Source: RSA11 sp965652565
GTDB taxonomy: Bacteria; Actinomycetota; Thermoleophilia; Solirubrobacterales; 70-9
Assembly: GCA_965652565.1 (NCBI GenBank)
Contig: CBFGWL010000043.1
Location: 1 to 24,286 of the forward strand
Length of the DNA: 24,286 nt
Reading direction: 5' to 3'
Below, in pieces: positions 13,799 to 21,728 of the stretch. How positions within the stretch are numbered: the first letter of the stretch is position 1; each line of letters starts with the position of its first letter. The position numbers were made by a program, and so were the translations under genes. A model generated the notes under the pieces. That model did not search any database. It had not been told where the DNA came from and was given only the letters and a program-made list of their open reading frames with translations.

Positions 13799-14490
13799 CA
13801 CCGTGCCTCGCGCTTGCGCGACGCGGCGAGCAACTCCCGCAGCTCGCGCTCGAGCCCCTCCACACTCACCGCCTCCGTGCCGATCCGCGCCTCGTGCAGG
13901 ATGCCGCCGGGATAGGCGAGGGCGATGGTCGGGCAGACGCCCACCCTGTAGATGTTGGAGACGGCACCGTCGCGATCCCAGCCGACGGGCACGCTCCAGC
14001 CGCGCTCGGCGATGATCTCGCGCACCTCCTCGCGCTCGTCGCGAACGTTGACCGACAGGAAGTTCACGCGGCCCTCGAACCGCCGCGCGACCTCGTCGAA
14101 CGCGTCCTGGCTCGGCAAGCAGTCGCCGCCCCGGGTGAACCAGAACGAGATCGCGAGCGGCCGGTTGAAGAGGTCGCAGACCCGGATCGCGCCCGGCTCG
14201 TCGATCCGGCACGCGGGCACGCGCGCCTCGTCCGGCGGACACGGGTTCGCGGCGGTCTCGCAGTCGTCCTGGAAGATGTTCGCGTCGCCGACCAGCTCCC
14301 CGCGCACGTCGGGAACCGCGAACTCGGGCAGGGGCCAGCCCCGCTCCACCGCCCCCGCGCCGAGCACGCCGCCCTCCTCGTTGGTGACCGAGTTGAAAAC
14401 CGCGTAGGCGATCACGCCCAGGAACACGAGCCCGACGAGCGCGGAGTAGGTCGCGCCCGGGCGCCGCTCCTTGCGCTTCGGCTCGCTCAC
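13798..14490 (-). CDS. Membrane-anchored thioredoxin-fold protein (TlpA/peroxiredoxin-like)
   Basis: The 230-residue protein starts at a GTG overlapping the RND gene's TGA (GTGA). A single membrane anchor (about 15-33) is followed by an extracytoplasmic thioredoxin fold. The active-site segment is SFWFTRGGDCLPSQDAF, in which the usual CxxC is CLPS: only Cys124 remains. A second cysteine, Cys186, sits beside the cis-proline (VCPT), close in the fold to Cys124. An insertion before the domain carries Cys77, Cys84, Cys94 and Cys105. It is therefore probably not a classical disulfide reductase; a peroxiredoxin-like or SCO-like role, or a Cys124-Cys186 pair, are alternatives. It is translationally coupled to the RND exporter upstream and the B3/B4 gene downstream. 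Confidence 0.85.
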   Translation of the reverse strand: MSEPKRKERRPGATYSALVGLVFLGVIAYAVFNSVTNEEGGVLGAGAVERGWPLPEFAVPDVRGELVGDANIFQDDCETAANPCPPDEARVPACRIDEPGAIRVCDLFNRPLAISFWFTRGGDCLPSQDAFDEVARRFEGRVNFLSVNVRDEREEVREIIAERGWSVPVGWDRDGAVSNIYRVGVCPTIALAYPGGILHEARIGTEAVSVEGLERELRELLAASRKREAR

Positions 14491-17132
14491 CGCTCCGCGG
14501 GACGGGGACCTCGCCGCGTCCGCCGCGCCAGCCAGGCGGGCACGAGGCGCGCTCCACCGTCGGCCCAGACGAGCACGGCCGGCAGGACGAGCAGCACGCC
14601 GGCGAGGGCGACGGTCAGATCGAGGACGGTGACGAGCCCGAAGTCGCGCAGCATCCGGATGTCGGTCGCGATCAGCGCGGCGAAGCCGGCGATCGAGGTG
14701 ATCCCCGAAGCGAGGACGGCCGCGCCGGTCCGTTCGTACGAGCGCCGCAGCGCCCCGCCGATCCCCTCCCCGGCCGCCCGCTCCTCGTAGTAGCGCGCCG
14801 AGAGCAGCACACTGAACTCCGTGGCGATCGCGATCACGAGCGCGCCCAGGGTCGCGGACATCGGGTTGAGCGGCACACCGGCGATCTCGAGCACGAGCGC
14901 CGACCAGCCCGTCGCGAAGACGATCGGGATGAGCGGGATGAGCGCGCGCCGCAGCGACCGGTAGGCGATCAGCAGAGCCAGCGCCACCGCGAGCAGGCCC
15001 GCGCCGGCGAGCAGGTATCGGTTGCCGGACAGCGCCGCGTTGGCGTCCGCCGCCAGCACGGCGAGGCCGACGACCTGCACCTCGGTCCCCGCGGGCAGGG
15101 GCTCGTCGCCCTCCGGCGCCTCGATCGCGTCGCGCATGCCGTCGATGAGCTCCTTCTGCTCGTCGAATGGCATCACCCTGATGCCGAAGGTCAGCAGGGC
15201 CGTGTCGCCGATCTCGGCGGTCTCGGGATCGACCTCGACGACCGCCTGCGCGAAGTACGGCGGCAGCAGGGCGAGCAACCCGCGGATCCGCTCGCGGTTG
15301 GGGATCGAGTCTCCCTGGCCGAAGAGGTCGGGCAGCGAGATCCCCGGGCAGAGCTTGGTCTCTTCCTCGAGGCAGGAGGCGAACTGCCCCTCGAACCCGC
15401 CCAGCGCGAGCACGCGCTGCCGGTAGTCGCGCATCCACGCGATCACGTCCGGGTCGGTCAGATCCTCCGCGGTCACCGTCACGTTGATCTCGCCGGAGAC
15501 CCCGGTCTCCTCCTGCAGCGCGTCCACGTCCTGGAGCTCGGGCAAGTCGCGCGGCACAAGCTCGCGCAGATCCGAGATCACCTCGGTGCGCGTGCCGGCG
15601 ACCCAGCCAACGATCGCCAGGACGGCGGCGACCGCGAGCACGCGCCGCGGGGTCGCGATCGAGGTCGCGATCGCGCGCTTGCCCACGGCGCCGACCCGGT
15701 CGCCGGCGCGCCCCCGCACGCGCGCGAGGCGCCCGCGCCAGCCGCGCCCCGGCTCGCTTTGGCCGGGACGCACGAGCGAGAGCACGGCGAGGCCCGCGGT
15801 CAGCGCGAGCGCGAAGGCGATGACGACGCCGGCGACGAGGAGCAGCCCGAACGAGCGCACCATCGGGATCGGCGACAGCAAAAGGACGAGGAAGCCGGCC
15901 GCGGTAGCCGCGCACGCCGTCGCCAGCACGGGCCCACCGGCGGCCGCCGCCTCGGCCGCAGCGCGAGGCGGCGAGGAGCCCTGGGCGCGCCGTTCGTTGA
16001 AGCGCGCGTGGAACTGGATCGCGTAGTCAACCGCCAAGCCGATCAGGATCGGCAGAACGGCGATCGACGCCATCGTGAGATCGCCGCCGGCCAGGGCGAG
16101 CCCCCCGAAGAGGATCGCGGCGGCGGCGAGCGCGATCACGAGCGGCAGCATGCGCAGCGGCGGGCCGAAGACCAAGAGCAGGACGATCGCCATCACCAGC
16201 ACGGCCGCCGCGAGCAGCACGGAGATGCCGTTGCCCAGCGCCTCCGCGAGCCCGTCGACGATCACGGGGACGCCGCTCACCAGATACTCGCCGTCGCGCA
16301 GCTTGAACGCGGGATCGGCGACCGCCTCGCGGATCAGGTCGATGGCCTCGCCGCGCTCCTCCTCCGTGAGCTCCGGGCGCAGGCGGATCGAGATCAGCGC
16401 CGCCTCTGAGCTCGGGAACAGGTACGAAAAGCGCGCCTTCGGGGTGTTGTCCGCAAAGCGCGTGTCGAAGACGACCGAGCTCACGAAGTTGGCGTCGTCG
16501 ATGCTCGGCAGACCCGTCTGCCCGTAGCGCGCCGCGACCGTGAGCAGCTGCTGCTGCAGCTGGACGACGACCGATTGGGCGGCGGACTGACGGGCTGCCT
16601 CGGCCTCCTCCTCCGAGAGGCCATTGCGGATCGCCTCCCGGTAGGCCTTCTGGCCGCGCTCGCGCGCCTGGATCACGGCGGCCCGCGAGCTCTCCTGGAA
16701 GAGGCGCGTGGCCTGCTGGGCGAACTGGTTGAGGAAGGTCGCCGGGCCGTACACCACGCGCGCCGGCCTGCGGTCGGCGAGCTGCCTGCAGGCCTCCGGG
16801 GTGGCGATGCGCTCCGTGAGCATGTCGGGCGGAGCCGTCCCCGCCAGGCAGCTCTCGAGGATCAGCAGGCGGCCGAGGTTCCGCGTGAGGAGCAGGCGAT
16901 CGAGCTCACCGCGGACGAGCACGACGACCGGATCGTCGCCGAACTCCTCCTGGAACTCCTCGGTGGCCTCGAACGTCTCCGACCCGGTGTCGACGAGCGT
17001 CTCCGGCTCCCCGTTCGGCCGCAGCCCCAGCGCCCCCACGATCCCGAGCAGGGCAAGCAGGATCGCGAGCGCGATGACCGGCGCCGGGCGCTCCACACAC
17101 GCGGCGCCAATCCGGGCGAAGATCCCTCTCAT
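14487..17132 (-). CDS. RND-superfamily exporter (MmpL/HAE3-like)
   Basis: This 881-residue membrane protein has the two-fold RND layout: a first membrane helix (18-37), an extracytoplasmic domain to about 300, a block of membrane helices (302-455), a loop, another single helix (497-513), a second extracytoplasmic domain (about 515-700) and a last block (705-865). Charged residues of the transport path are seen as Asp369 in GLAVDYAIQFHARF and Glu772 in AIATEFSVLLSARYYEER. This fits the hopanoid/lipid-type HAE3 or MmpL branch, which move lipids and hydrophobic compounds, rather than AcrB-type drug pumps. It is the first gene of an operon with overlapping thioredoxin-like and B3/B4 genes. A -10 TAACCT lies 9 nt before its ATG. 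The cargo is unknown. Confidence 0.9.
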   Translation of the reverse strand: MRGIFARIGAACVERPAPVIALAILLALLGIVGALGLRPNGEPETLVDTGSETFEATEEFQEEFGDDPVVVLVRGELDRLLLTRNLGRLLILESCLAGTAPPDMLTERIATPEACRQLADRRPARVVYGPATFLNQFAQQATRLFQESSRAAVIQARERGQKAYREAIRNGLSEEEAEAARQSAAQSVVVQLQQQLLTVAARYGQTGLPSIDDANFVSSVVFDTRFADNTPKARFSYLFPSSEAALISIRLRPELTEEERGEAIDLIREAVADPAFKLRDGEYLVSGVPVIVDGLAEALGNGISVLLAAAVLVMAIVLLLVFGPPLRMLPLVIALAAAAILFGGLALAGGDLTMASIAVLPILIGLAVDYAIQFHARFNERRAQGSSPPRAAAEAAAAGGPVLATACAATAAGFLVLLLSPIPMVRSFGLLLVAGVVIAFALALTAGLAVLSLVRPGQSEPGRGWRGRLARVRGRAGDRVGAVGKRAIATSIATPRRVLAVAAVLAIVGWVAGTRTEVISDLRELVPRDLPELQDVDALQEETGVSGEINVTVTAEDLTDPDVIAWMRDYRQRVLALGGFEGQFASCLEEETKLCPGISLPDLFGQGDSIPNRERIRGLLALLPPYFAQAVVEVDPETAEIGDTALLTFGIRVMPFDEQKELIDGMRDAIEAPEGDEPLPAGTEVQVVGLAVLAADANAALSGNRYLLAGAGLLAVALALLIAYRSLRRALIPLIPIVFATGWSALVLEIAGVPLNPMSATLGALVIAIATEFSVLLSARYYEERAAGEGIGGALRRSYERTGAAVLASGITSIAGFAALIATDIRMLRDFGLVTVLDLTVALAGVLLVLPAVLVWADGGARLVPAWLARRTRRGPRPAER

Positions 17133-17141
17133 CCTGCGAGG

Positions 17142-17147
17142 AGGTTA
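17142..17147 (-). promoter_or_regulatory. -10 element TAACCT for the RND operon
   Basis: On the minus strand TAACCT ends 9 nt before the ATG at 17132. The intervening bases CCTCGCAGG contain no good SD, so a leaderless or near-leaderless message is likely. Confidence 0.5.
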
Positions 17148-17194
17148 GGGCGCCCACCCCCGTCGCGAGCCGCAAGCGGCCCCGGATGTCGCGC

Positions 17195-18199
17195 CTAGCC
17201 GTCGCGCGCGATCAGCTTGACGAGCAGGTCGTAGGTCCCCTCGGAGACCGAGTCGTAGACGGTGTGGCCCTTGCCCGCCGGATAGACGAAGAGCGGGTGG
17301 ATGACCTTGAAGCCCATCCGCCGGCTCGCCGCCGCCCAGCGCTCGAGCAGCCCGCGCTGGACCTTCGTCGAGAGCTTGGCGAAGACTCGCCCGGTCTGGT
17401 TCGGCGCCTCGAGCTTGAGGACCGGCCAGGCCTCCGGGTACTTGCGCTTGACGTCGCGGATGAAGCGGCGGTCGGCCTCGACGAGCACCGAGCGCTTGCC
17501 GCGCGAGGCCTTGATGAGGCGCTTGCGGACCGCCTTGCGCTTGCCGACCAGCAGGCTGAAGCGCTTCGCGTGGGCCGCCGCGCCACTCGGCATCTTGATG
17601 CTCTTCTTGTAGCCCGAGGAGTTCGTGACGATCTTCCAGCCGCCGGCGGAACAGCCCTTGCCGCGCTTGATGCGGTTGGCGATCGCGAGTCGCTTCGGCT
17701 GCGAGCGCATGAAGTCCAAGAACAGCCAGTCGTAGAGGTGGCCCGAGCGCTTCTTGATCCGGCAGGCGTGGTTGACGACGTCCTTCACCGTGCGGCGCTT
17801 GCCGCCGACCGTGCGCGCCGTATTGATCGCGGCGCCGAGCTTGATGCCGGCGTCCTTGAGGCGCATGAGCTCATCCCGGACCTCGGGCCGGTTCGGCGCG
17901 AGCGTGTAACAGGCCCGCCGATCGCATTGATTGGCAGCGGAGGTGATGCGCAGGTGAGACGGGTTCGCCTGGAGGATGCGGTTCACGATTCCCGGGCGCG
18001 GGTCGCGGCCCTGCGTCGGGCCGCTCCACCCGCCGTGTTTGTTGATCAGAAACGCGTAGGCGATCGAGCGCACGTTCTCGCGCTTCGTCCCGGCGTCAGC
18101 CGAGGGCGCGAGCAGCAATCCGGCGAGCGCCAAACCCGCCGTGAGCGCTAGCGCGCGCACCCAGAACCCGTTCGCAGCAGAACCCATCGAAAACCGCAT
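17195..18199 (-). CDS. Secreted protein of unknown function
   Basis: Read from the ATG at 18199 the protein has 334 residues, with a Sec signal peptide (hydrophobic core ALALTAGLALAGLLLA, then SADA before the mature part). A GTG at 18220 and an ATG at 18187 are alternative starts that keep the signal. The mature protein is basic and has alternating strands and helices with YDWLFLDFM, KRSVLVEADRRF and FKVIHPLFVYP, which suggest a TIM-barrel of glycosidase type, but I cannot name a family. Five cysteines (two in NQCDRRAC, one each in NHACR, GKGCS) could form disulfides. It lies 98 bp after the transporter ATPase gene in the same direction, so it may or may not be part of that operon. A 12-nt palindrome GCCGCAAGCGGC at 17169-17180 follows the stop. 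Confidence 0.82.
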   Translation of the reverse strand: MRFSMGSAANGFWVRALALTAGLALAGLLLAPSADAGTKRENVRSIAYAFLINKHGGWSGPTQGRDPRPGIVNRILQANPSHLRITSAANQCDRRACYTLAPNRPEVRDELMRLKDAGIKLGAAINTARTVGGKRRTVKDVVNHACRIKKRSGHLYDWLFLDFMRSQPKRLAIANRIKRGKGCSAGGWKIVTNSSGYKKSIKMPSGAAAHAKRFSLLVGKRKAVRKRLIKASRGKRSVLVEADRRFIRDVKRKYPEAWPVLKLEAPNQTGRVFAKLSTKVQRGLLERWAAASRRMGFKVIHPLFVYPAGKGHTVYDSVSEGTYDLLVKLIARDG

Positions 18200-18297
18200 C
18201 GGCAGCACCTGTCCCAGCACTTAGTGGACCCCCGTCCCATTTGCACTTGTCTTAGGGCACGGCTAACCCACCGCGCCCCCCGCTAACGAGGTTTGCG

Positions 18298-19206
18298 TCA
18301 GTCCATCGCCAGCGGGCCGATCGTCTCCGCGTTCAGGAACTGGGAGACGAACTCGTTGTCGGAATCGAAAAGCTCGGATGACGGCCCGGACTCGACGATG
18401 CGCCCCTTCCACAGCACCGCGATGAAGTCGGCGATGCGCCGCGCGGTGCCGAGGTCGTGGCTGATCACCATGTAGCAGCCGCCGTTCTCCTCGTGGACCT
18501 CGCGGATCAGCTCGCAGAGCAGGGCGGTGCGCACCGGGTCGAGGCCCGAGTCGGGCTCGTCGAACATGACGATCGCCGGGTCGAGCACGAGCGCGCGCGC
18601 GAAGCCGGCGCGCTTGCGCATGCCGCCGGAGAGCTCGTTCGGCATCTTCTCCGTCGCCTCGGCCAAACCGACCTCGCGCAGGCGCCGGTTGACGATCTCC
18701 CCGATCTCCTCCTCGGACTTGTCCGTGTGCTGGCGCAGCGGGAAGGCGACGTTGTCGTAGATGTTCATCGAGCCGAACAGCGCGCCGTCCTGGAAGAGCA
18801 GGCCGAACTTCTTGCGCATCTCGAACAGCTCGTCGTCGGTCATGTTCGGGACCGACTCGCCGTGCACGAGGATGTCGCCGGAGTCCGGGTAGAGCAGCCC
18901 GACGATGTGCTTGATGAGCACCGACTTGCCGGTGCCCGACGGGCCGAGCACCATCGAGATCTGGTTGTCCGGCAGGCCGAGGTTGAGGCCGTTGAGGATG
19001 CGGGTGCGGCCGAACTGCTTGACCAGGTCGATGACCTCGATCGCGTCCTCGCCGCCGTGGTCGCGCTTCTCCCCCGTGTGCCAGCGGTACGGGTTGTCCT
19101 CGTCCGCGGAGACGCCGGGGATCACGTAGTCGCGATGCAGCCGCCCGAGCTCGGGCGCGGGCTCCTCGTAGGGTTCCGGCTCAACCGTGCGATCCGTCTC
19201 TGCCAA
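18298..19206 (-). CDS. ABC transporter ATPase, MlaF/MceG-like
   Basis: This 302-residue ATPase starts at a TTG 6 nt behind AAGGAG; the frame is open upstream, but only across the permease gene. An acidic 55-residue extension precedes the ABC domain: Walker A GPSGTGKS at 88-95, Q-loop Gln139, signature LSGGMRKR at 192-199, Walker B IVMFDEPDSGLDP and His250. The segment DEPDSGLDPV is characteristic of MlaF/Mkl (MceG) proteins, which drive lipid transfer by Mla or sterol/lipid import by Mce systems. It is the third gene of the operon after two MlaE/YrbE-type permeases, 11 bp from the second. Two different permeases with one ATPase is the actinobacterial Mce arrangement. Confidence 0.92.
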   Translation of the reverse strand: MAETDRTVEPEPYEEPAPELGRLHRDYVIPGVSADEDNPYRWHTGEKRDHGGEDAIEVIDLVKQFGRTRILNGLNLGLPDNQISMVLGPSGTGKSVLIKHIVGLLYPDSGDILVHGESVPNMTDDELFEMRKKFGLLFQDGALFGSMNIYDNVAFPLRQHTDKSEEEIGEIVNRRLREVGLAEATEKMPNELSGGMRKRAGFARALVLDPAIVMFDEPDSGLDPVRTALLCELIREVHEENGGCYMVISHDLGTARRIADFIAVLWKGRIVESGPSSELFDSDNEFVSQFLNAETIGPLAMD

Positions 19207-19217
19207 CTCTCTCTCCT

Positions 19218-20012
19218 TTATCCGCCTATCGGCGCCCTCGGGTTCGCCCCCCAGAAGACGAGCGTCCCCATCATCCCGATGATGTGCACGAGCACGATGT
19301 TCAAGACCATGGACTTCGCGGTCGCGGTACCCACGCCGACCGGTCCGCCACTGGCCGTATATCCGTAATAGCAGCCCACCATCACGATGGCGGTGGCCAT
19401 GACCATGGCCTTGATCAAGCTGAATATGAGATCGGGTGGGTTCTGGAACATCCAGAAGATCAGGAAGTAGCCACCCGCTGACACCTCGCCGATCTGCTCG
19501 ACGACCGCGAGATAGCTCGCGAAAAAGCCGACGCCGATCGCCGCCAGATACATGAACGGCAGGGTCAGCCAGGCGCCGAGCAGCCGGGTGCCGCAGAGGA
19601 AGATCATCGGGTTGACGCCCATCACCTCGAGGGCGTCGACCTCGTCGGAGATCCTCATGGCGCCGATCTCGGCGACGATGCCGGTCCCCACCTTCGCGGC
19701 CATCATGTAGCCGAACGCGTACGGGATGACCTCGCGCAGATCGCACCACGCAGCGAACACGCCGGCGTAGGCGGGGGCGCCCACCGAGCGGTTGAAGTAG
19801 GCGCCCTCGATCCCGCAGGTGAGGCCGAGGATGAAGACGGCGCCCCAGATGACGAGCGTGGAGCCCAGGATCAGGATGCCCGCCTGGCGCAGCGCCTCGC
19901 CGAAGTAGCGCATGACGCGCCCCGAGTAGACGATCCCCATCACGCGCCCGCAGAAGCGGGCGATGTCGCCGAGCGAGGCGAGCCAGTCCTTCGGTACAGC
20001 CAACCAACCCAT
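19218..20012 (-). CDS. MlaE/YrbE-type permease, second copy
   Basis: The 264-residue protein has about five membrane segments and the family hallmark MAAKVGTGIVAEIGAMRISDEVDALEVMGVNP (104-135), whose EIGAMRxxEExDALxxMGxxP pattern marks the MlaE/YrbE family. It begins 2 bp after the stop of the other permease gene and ends 11 bp before the ATPase gene. The SD for the ATG at 20012 is within the end of the upstream gene and weak, suggesting coupling. It should pair with the first permease as a heterodimer in the membrane, moving a lipid or sterol-like substrate. The N-terminal 40 residues include an amphipathic interfacial helix typical of MlaE. Confidence 0.92.
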   Translation of the reverse strand: MGWLAVPKDWLASLGDIARFCGRVMGIVYSGRVMRYFGEALRQAGILILGSTLVIWGAVFILGLTCGIEGAYFNRSVGAPAYAGVFAAWCDLREVIPYAFGYMMAAKVGTGIVAEIGAMRISDEVDALEVMGVNPMIFLCGTRLLGAWLTLPFMYLAAIGVGFFASYLAVVEQIGEVSAGGYFLIFWMFQNPPDLIFSLIKAMVMATAIVMVGCYYGYTASGGPVGVGTATAKSMVLNIVLVHIIGMMGTLVFWGANPRAPIGG

Positions 20013-20014
20013 AG

Positions 20015-20821
20015 CTACTTGATGACCGAGATCTCCGGGTGGGTGGCCAACAGGGTCTGCGTGAAGACGTAGTTGAACGCGAACACGCCCAGGAACGCGA
20101 TCACGACCGCCTGGTTCACGGCGCGGCCGACGCCCTCGGCGCCTCCGGACGCATTCATCCCCTTATACGCGCAGACCACCGCGATGATCGCGCCGAACAA
20201 GGTGCATTTCAGGATCGATCCCCACAGGTCCGTGATCGACGCGTTGTTGAAGAGCGTCGCGAAGAACCCGCCGAGCGGCTGGCCGTAGGCGAGCTCGGCG
20301 AAGATGCCGCCGGTGATGCCGAAGAGCAGGGCGTAGATGTCCATCAGCCCGGTGATCAGCATCAGCGCGAGAAACCGCGGCACCACCAGGTTCTTGATCG
20401 GGTCGACGCCGAGCACCTGCAGGGCGTCGAGCTCCTCGCGGATCTTGCGCGCGCCGAGGTCGGCGGTGATCGCGGTACCGGCGACGCCCGCGACGACGAC
20501 CGCCGTCACGAACGGGGCGAACTCGCGCACCGACGCGAGGATGAAGAACCCGCCAAGGCGGTCGAGGGCGCCGAAGAGCGAGAGGAAGTTCGCCGCCTGC
20601 AGGCCCGGCGCGCCGAACCCGAAGGCGATCGTCGAGATCATCATCGGGAACCAGCACAGCTGGAGCGCGAAGAGAAACTGGCTGATGAACTCGCCGCCGT
20701 AGGGGTACGGCGGCTTGACCGCAGCCGTGATCGTCTTGCCGGTCAGGATCATCATGTTCCCGACCTGCTCGAAGACTGACTTGGCGGGCAGGAACGCCCT
20801 GTCGGCTACCGATCTGACCAT
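20015..20821 (-). CDS. MlaE/YrbE-type permease, first copy
   Basis: I chose the ATG at 20821 because GGAGA lies 4 nt upstream; the frame runs open far beyond, but without similarity. The 268-residue protein has the MlaE signature AGTAITADLGARKIREELDALQVLGVDP (near 114-141) and about five membrane helices. It is clearly different from its neighbour, as YrbEA and YrbEB are in Mce operons. In those operons six MCE-domain proteins normally follow; none is found next to these genes. In Mla systems a single permease is used. The divergent gene is a lipoprotein of unknown function. Lipid or sterol movement across the envelope is the most likely task. Confidence 0.9.
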   Translation of the reverse strand: MVRSVADRAFLPAKSVFEQVGNMMILTGKTITAAVKPPYPYGGEFISQFLFALQLCWFPMMISTIAFGFGAPGLQAANFLSLFGALDRLGGFFILASVREFAPFVTAVVVAGVAGTAITADLGARKIREELDALQVLGVDPIKNLVVPRFLALMLITGLMDIYALLFGITGGIFAELAYGQPLGGFFATLFNNASITDLWGSILKCTLFGAIIAVVCAYKGMNASGGAEGVGRAVNQAVVIAFLGVFAFNYVFTQTLLATHPEISVIK

Positions 20822-20866
20822 CGACTCTCCCTGGGCCCCCAGCACCCCGGCAGCCCGTCCCGAGAG

Positions 20867-20874
20867 AGCGTATA
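20867..20874 (-). promoter_or_regulatory. -10 region TATACGCT for the Mla/Mce-type operon
   Basis: On the minus strand TATACGCT contains both TATACG and TACGCT in the -10 position, about 45 nt before the ATG at 20821. The leader carries the SD GGGAGA. The element lies in the 169-bp divergent region shared with the lipoprotein gene. Confidence 0.5.
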
Positions 20875-20945
20875 GATGCGCGGATGCACCCACAACCCCC
20901 AACCGCCGCGCCCCAGAACCGGGCTTGGCGCCCGGATCGTGGTGG

Positions 20946-20951
20946 TATGTT
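20946..20951 (+). promoter_or_regulatory. -10 element TATGTT for the lipoprotein gene
   Basis: TATGTT lies 9 nt before an in-frame TTG at 20961 and 39 nt before the preferred TTG at 20991. Depending on which is used the message would be leaderless or have a short GC-rich leader containing GGGGGAGAGAGG. Confidence 0.4.
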
Positions 20952-20990
20952 GCTCGCGCCTTGGGGGAGAGAGGCGACAGCCCCCGCGGG

Positions 20991-21689
20991 TTGCGGGACG
21001 GGCGCCGGACAGCGCTCTCGATTTTGGCCAGCTGCCTGCTGGCCGGCGCGCTGCTGGCCGGATGCGGCGACGACGCCGAGCGCCAGGACGCGGGTGAGCC
21101 CGAGGGCGATTTCCCGGTGGAAGTGGAGACGGCCCGCTTCCCGACCAAGCAGCGCCTCGCGGACACGCGGGACCTCGTCATCGAGGTCACCAACGCCGGC
21201 GACGAGGACATCCCGGACCTCGCGATCACGATCTGGACCGGCGACGAGAAGGCGTCGGGCCCGTTCAACGTGCGCTCCGAGCAGCGCGACCTCTCCGACC
21301 CGAACCGGCCCGTCTGGATCCTCGAGCACGGCTATCCCAAGTGCGTGAGCGACGCGCCCGGCAAGGCGCCGCCGTGCATCGAGTCCGATCTGTTCGACCC
21401 GCGCGATCTGGACGAGGTCGGCTCCGCGGGCGCCGAGACGGCGGCAACCGACACGTTCGGCTTCGGCACGCTGCCGCCCGGTGAGTCGCTGCGCGCCATC
21501 TGGCGCGTCACCCCGGTCGAGCCCGGCACCTACAGCGTTCACTACGAGGTCGCCGCGGGACTGCACGGCAAGGCGCGCGCGGTCACGCCCGACGGCGGGC
21601 CGGTGGAGGGCGAGTTCGTGGTCACGATCTCCGATCGCCCGCCGCGCGCCCGCGTCACCGAGTCGGGCCGCGTCCAGCTGGACGACTGA
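20991..21689 (+). CDS. Lipoprotein of unknown function
   Basis: Read from the TTG at 20991 the protein has 232 residues and a textbook lipoprotein signal: MRDGRRTALSILASCLLAGA then LLAGC with the lipidated Cys25. A TTG at 20961, with -10 TATGTT 9 nt ahead, is the alternative and would add 10 residues without changing the mature form. The mature part has an acidic linker, then a beta-rich domain (LVIEVTNAGDEDIPDLAITI) that looks like an extracellular Ig-like fold, and a second beta segment with PGESLRAIWRVTPVEPGTY. I do not recognise a named family. It is divergent from the Mla/Mce-type transporter and 39 bp upstream of a sugar-dehydrogenase gene that has its own -10 element. Confidence 0.78.
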   Translation: MRDGRRTALSILASCLLAGALLAGCGDDAERQDAGEPEGDFPVEVETARFPTKQRLADTRDLVIEVTNAGDEDIPDLAITIWTGDEKASGPFNVRSEQRDLSDPNRPVWILEHGYPKCVSDAPGKAPPCIESDLFDPRDLDEVGSAGAETAATDTFGFGTLPPGESLRAIWRVTPVEPGTYSVHYEVAAGLHGKARAVTPDGGPVEGEFVVTISDRPPRARVTESGRVQLDD

Positions 21690-21714
21690 CGACCGGCCCG
21701 GCGGCTCGGCCGTC

Positions 21715-21720
21715 TACCGT
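21715..21720 (+). promoter_or_regulatory. -10 element TACCGT for the first dehydrogenase gene
   Basis: TACCGT ends 8 nt before the GTG at 21729 and no SD is present between them, the same layout as at 1881 and 8845. A leaderless GTG-started message is likely. Confidence 0.5.
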
Positions 21721-21728
21721 ACTGAGCG

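Noticed and set aside
17169..17180. Terminator GCCGCAAGCGGC after the secreted-protein gene
   Set aside because: The stem is 5 bp with a 2-nt loop and no thymine run; such short palindromes are common at this GC content.
20715..20990. Upstream extension of the lipoprotein gene
   Set aside because: It overlaps the start of the divergent permease gene and would bury the lipoprotein signal in mid-protein.
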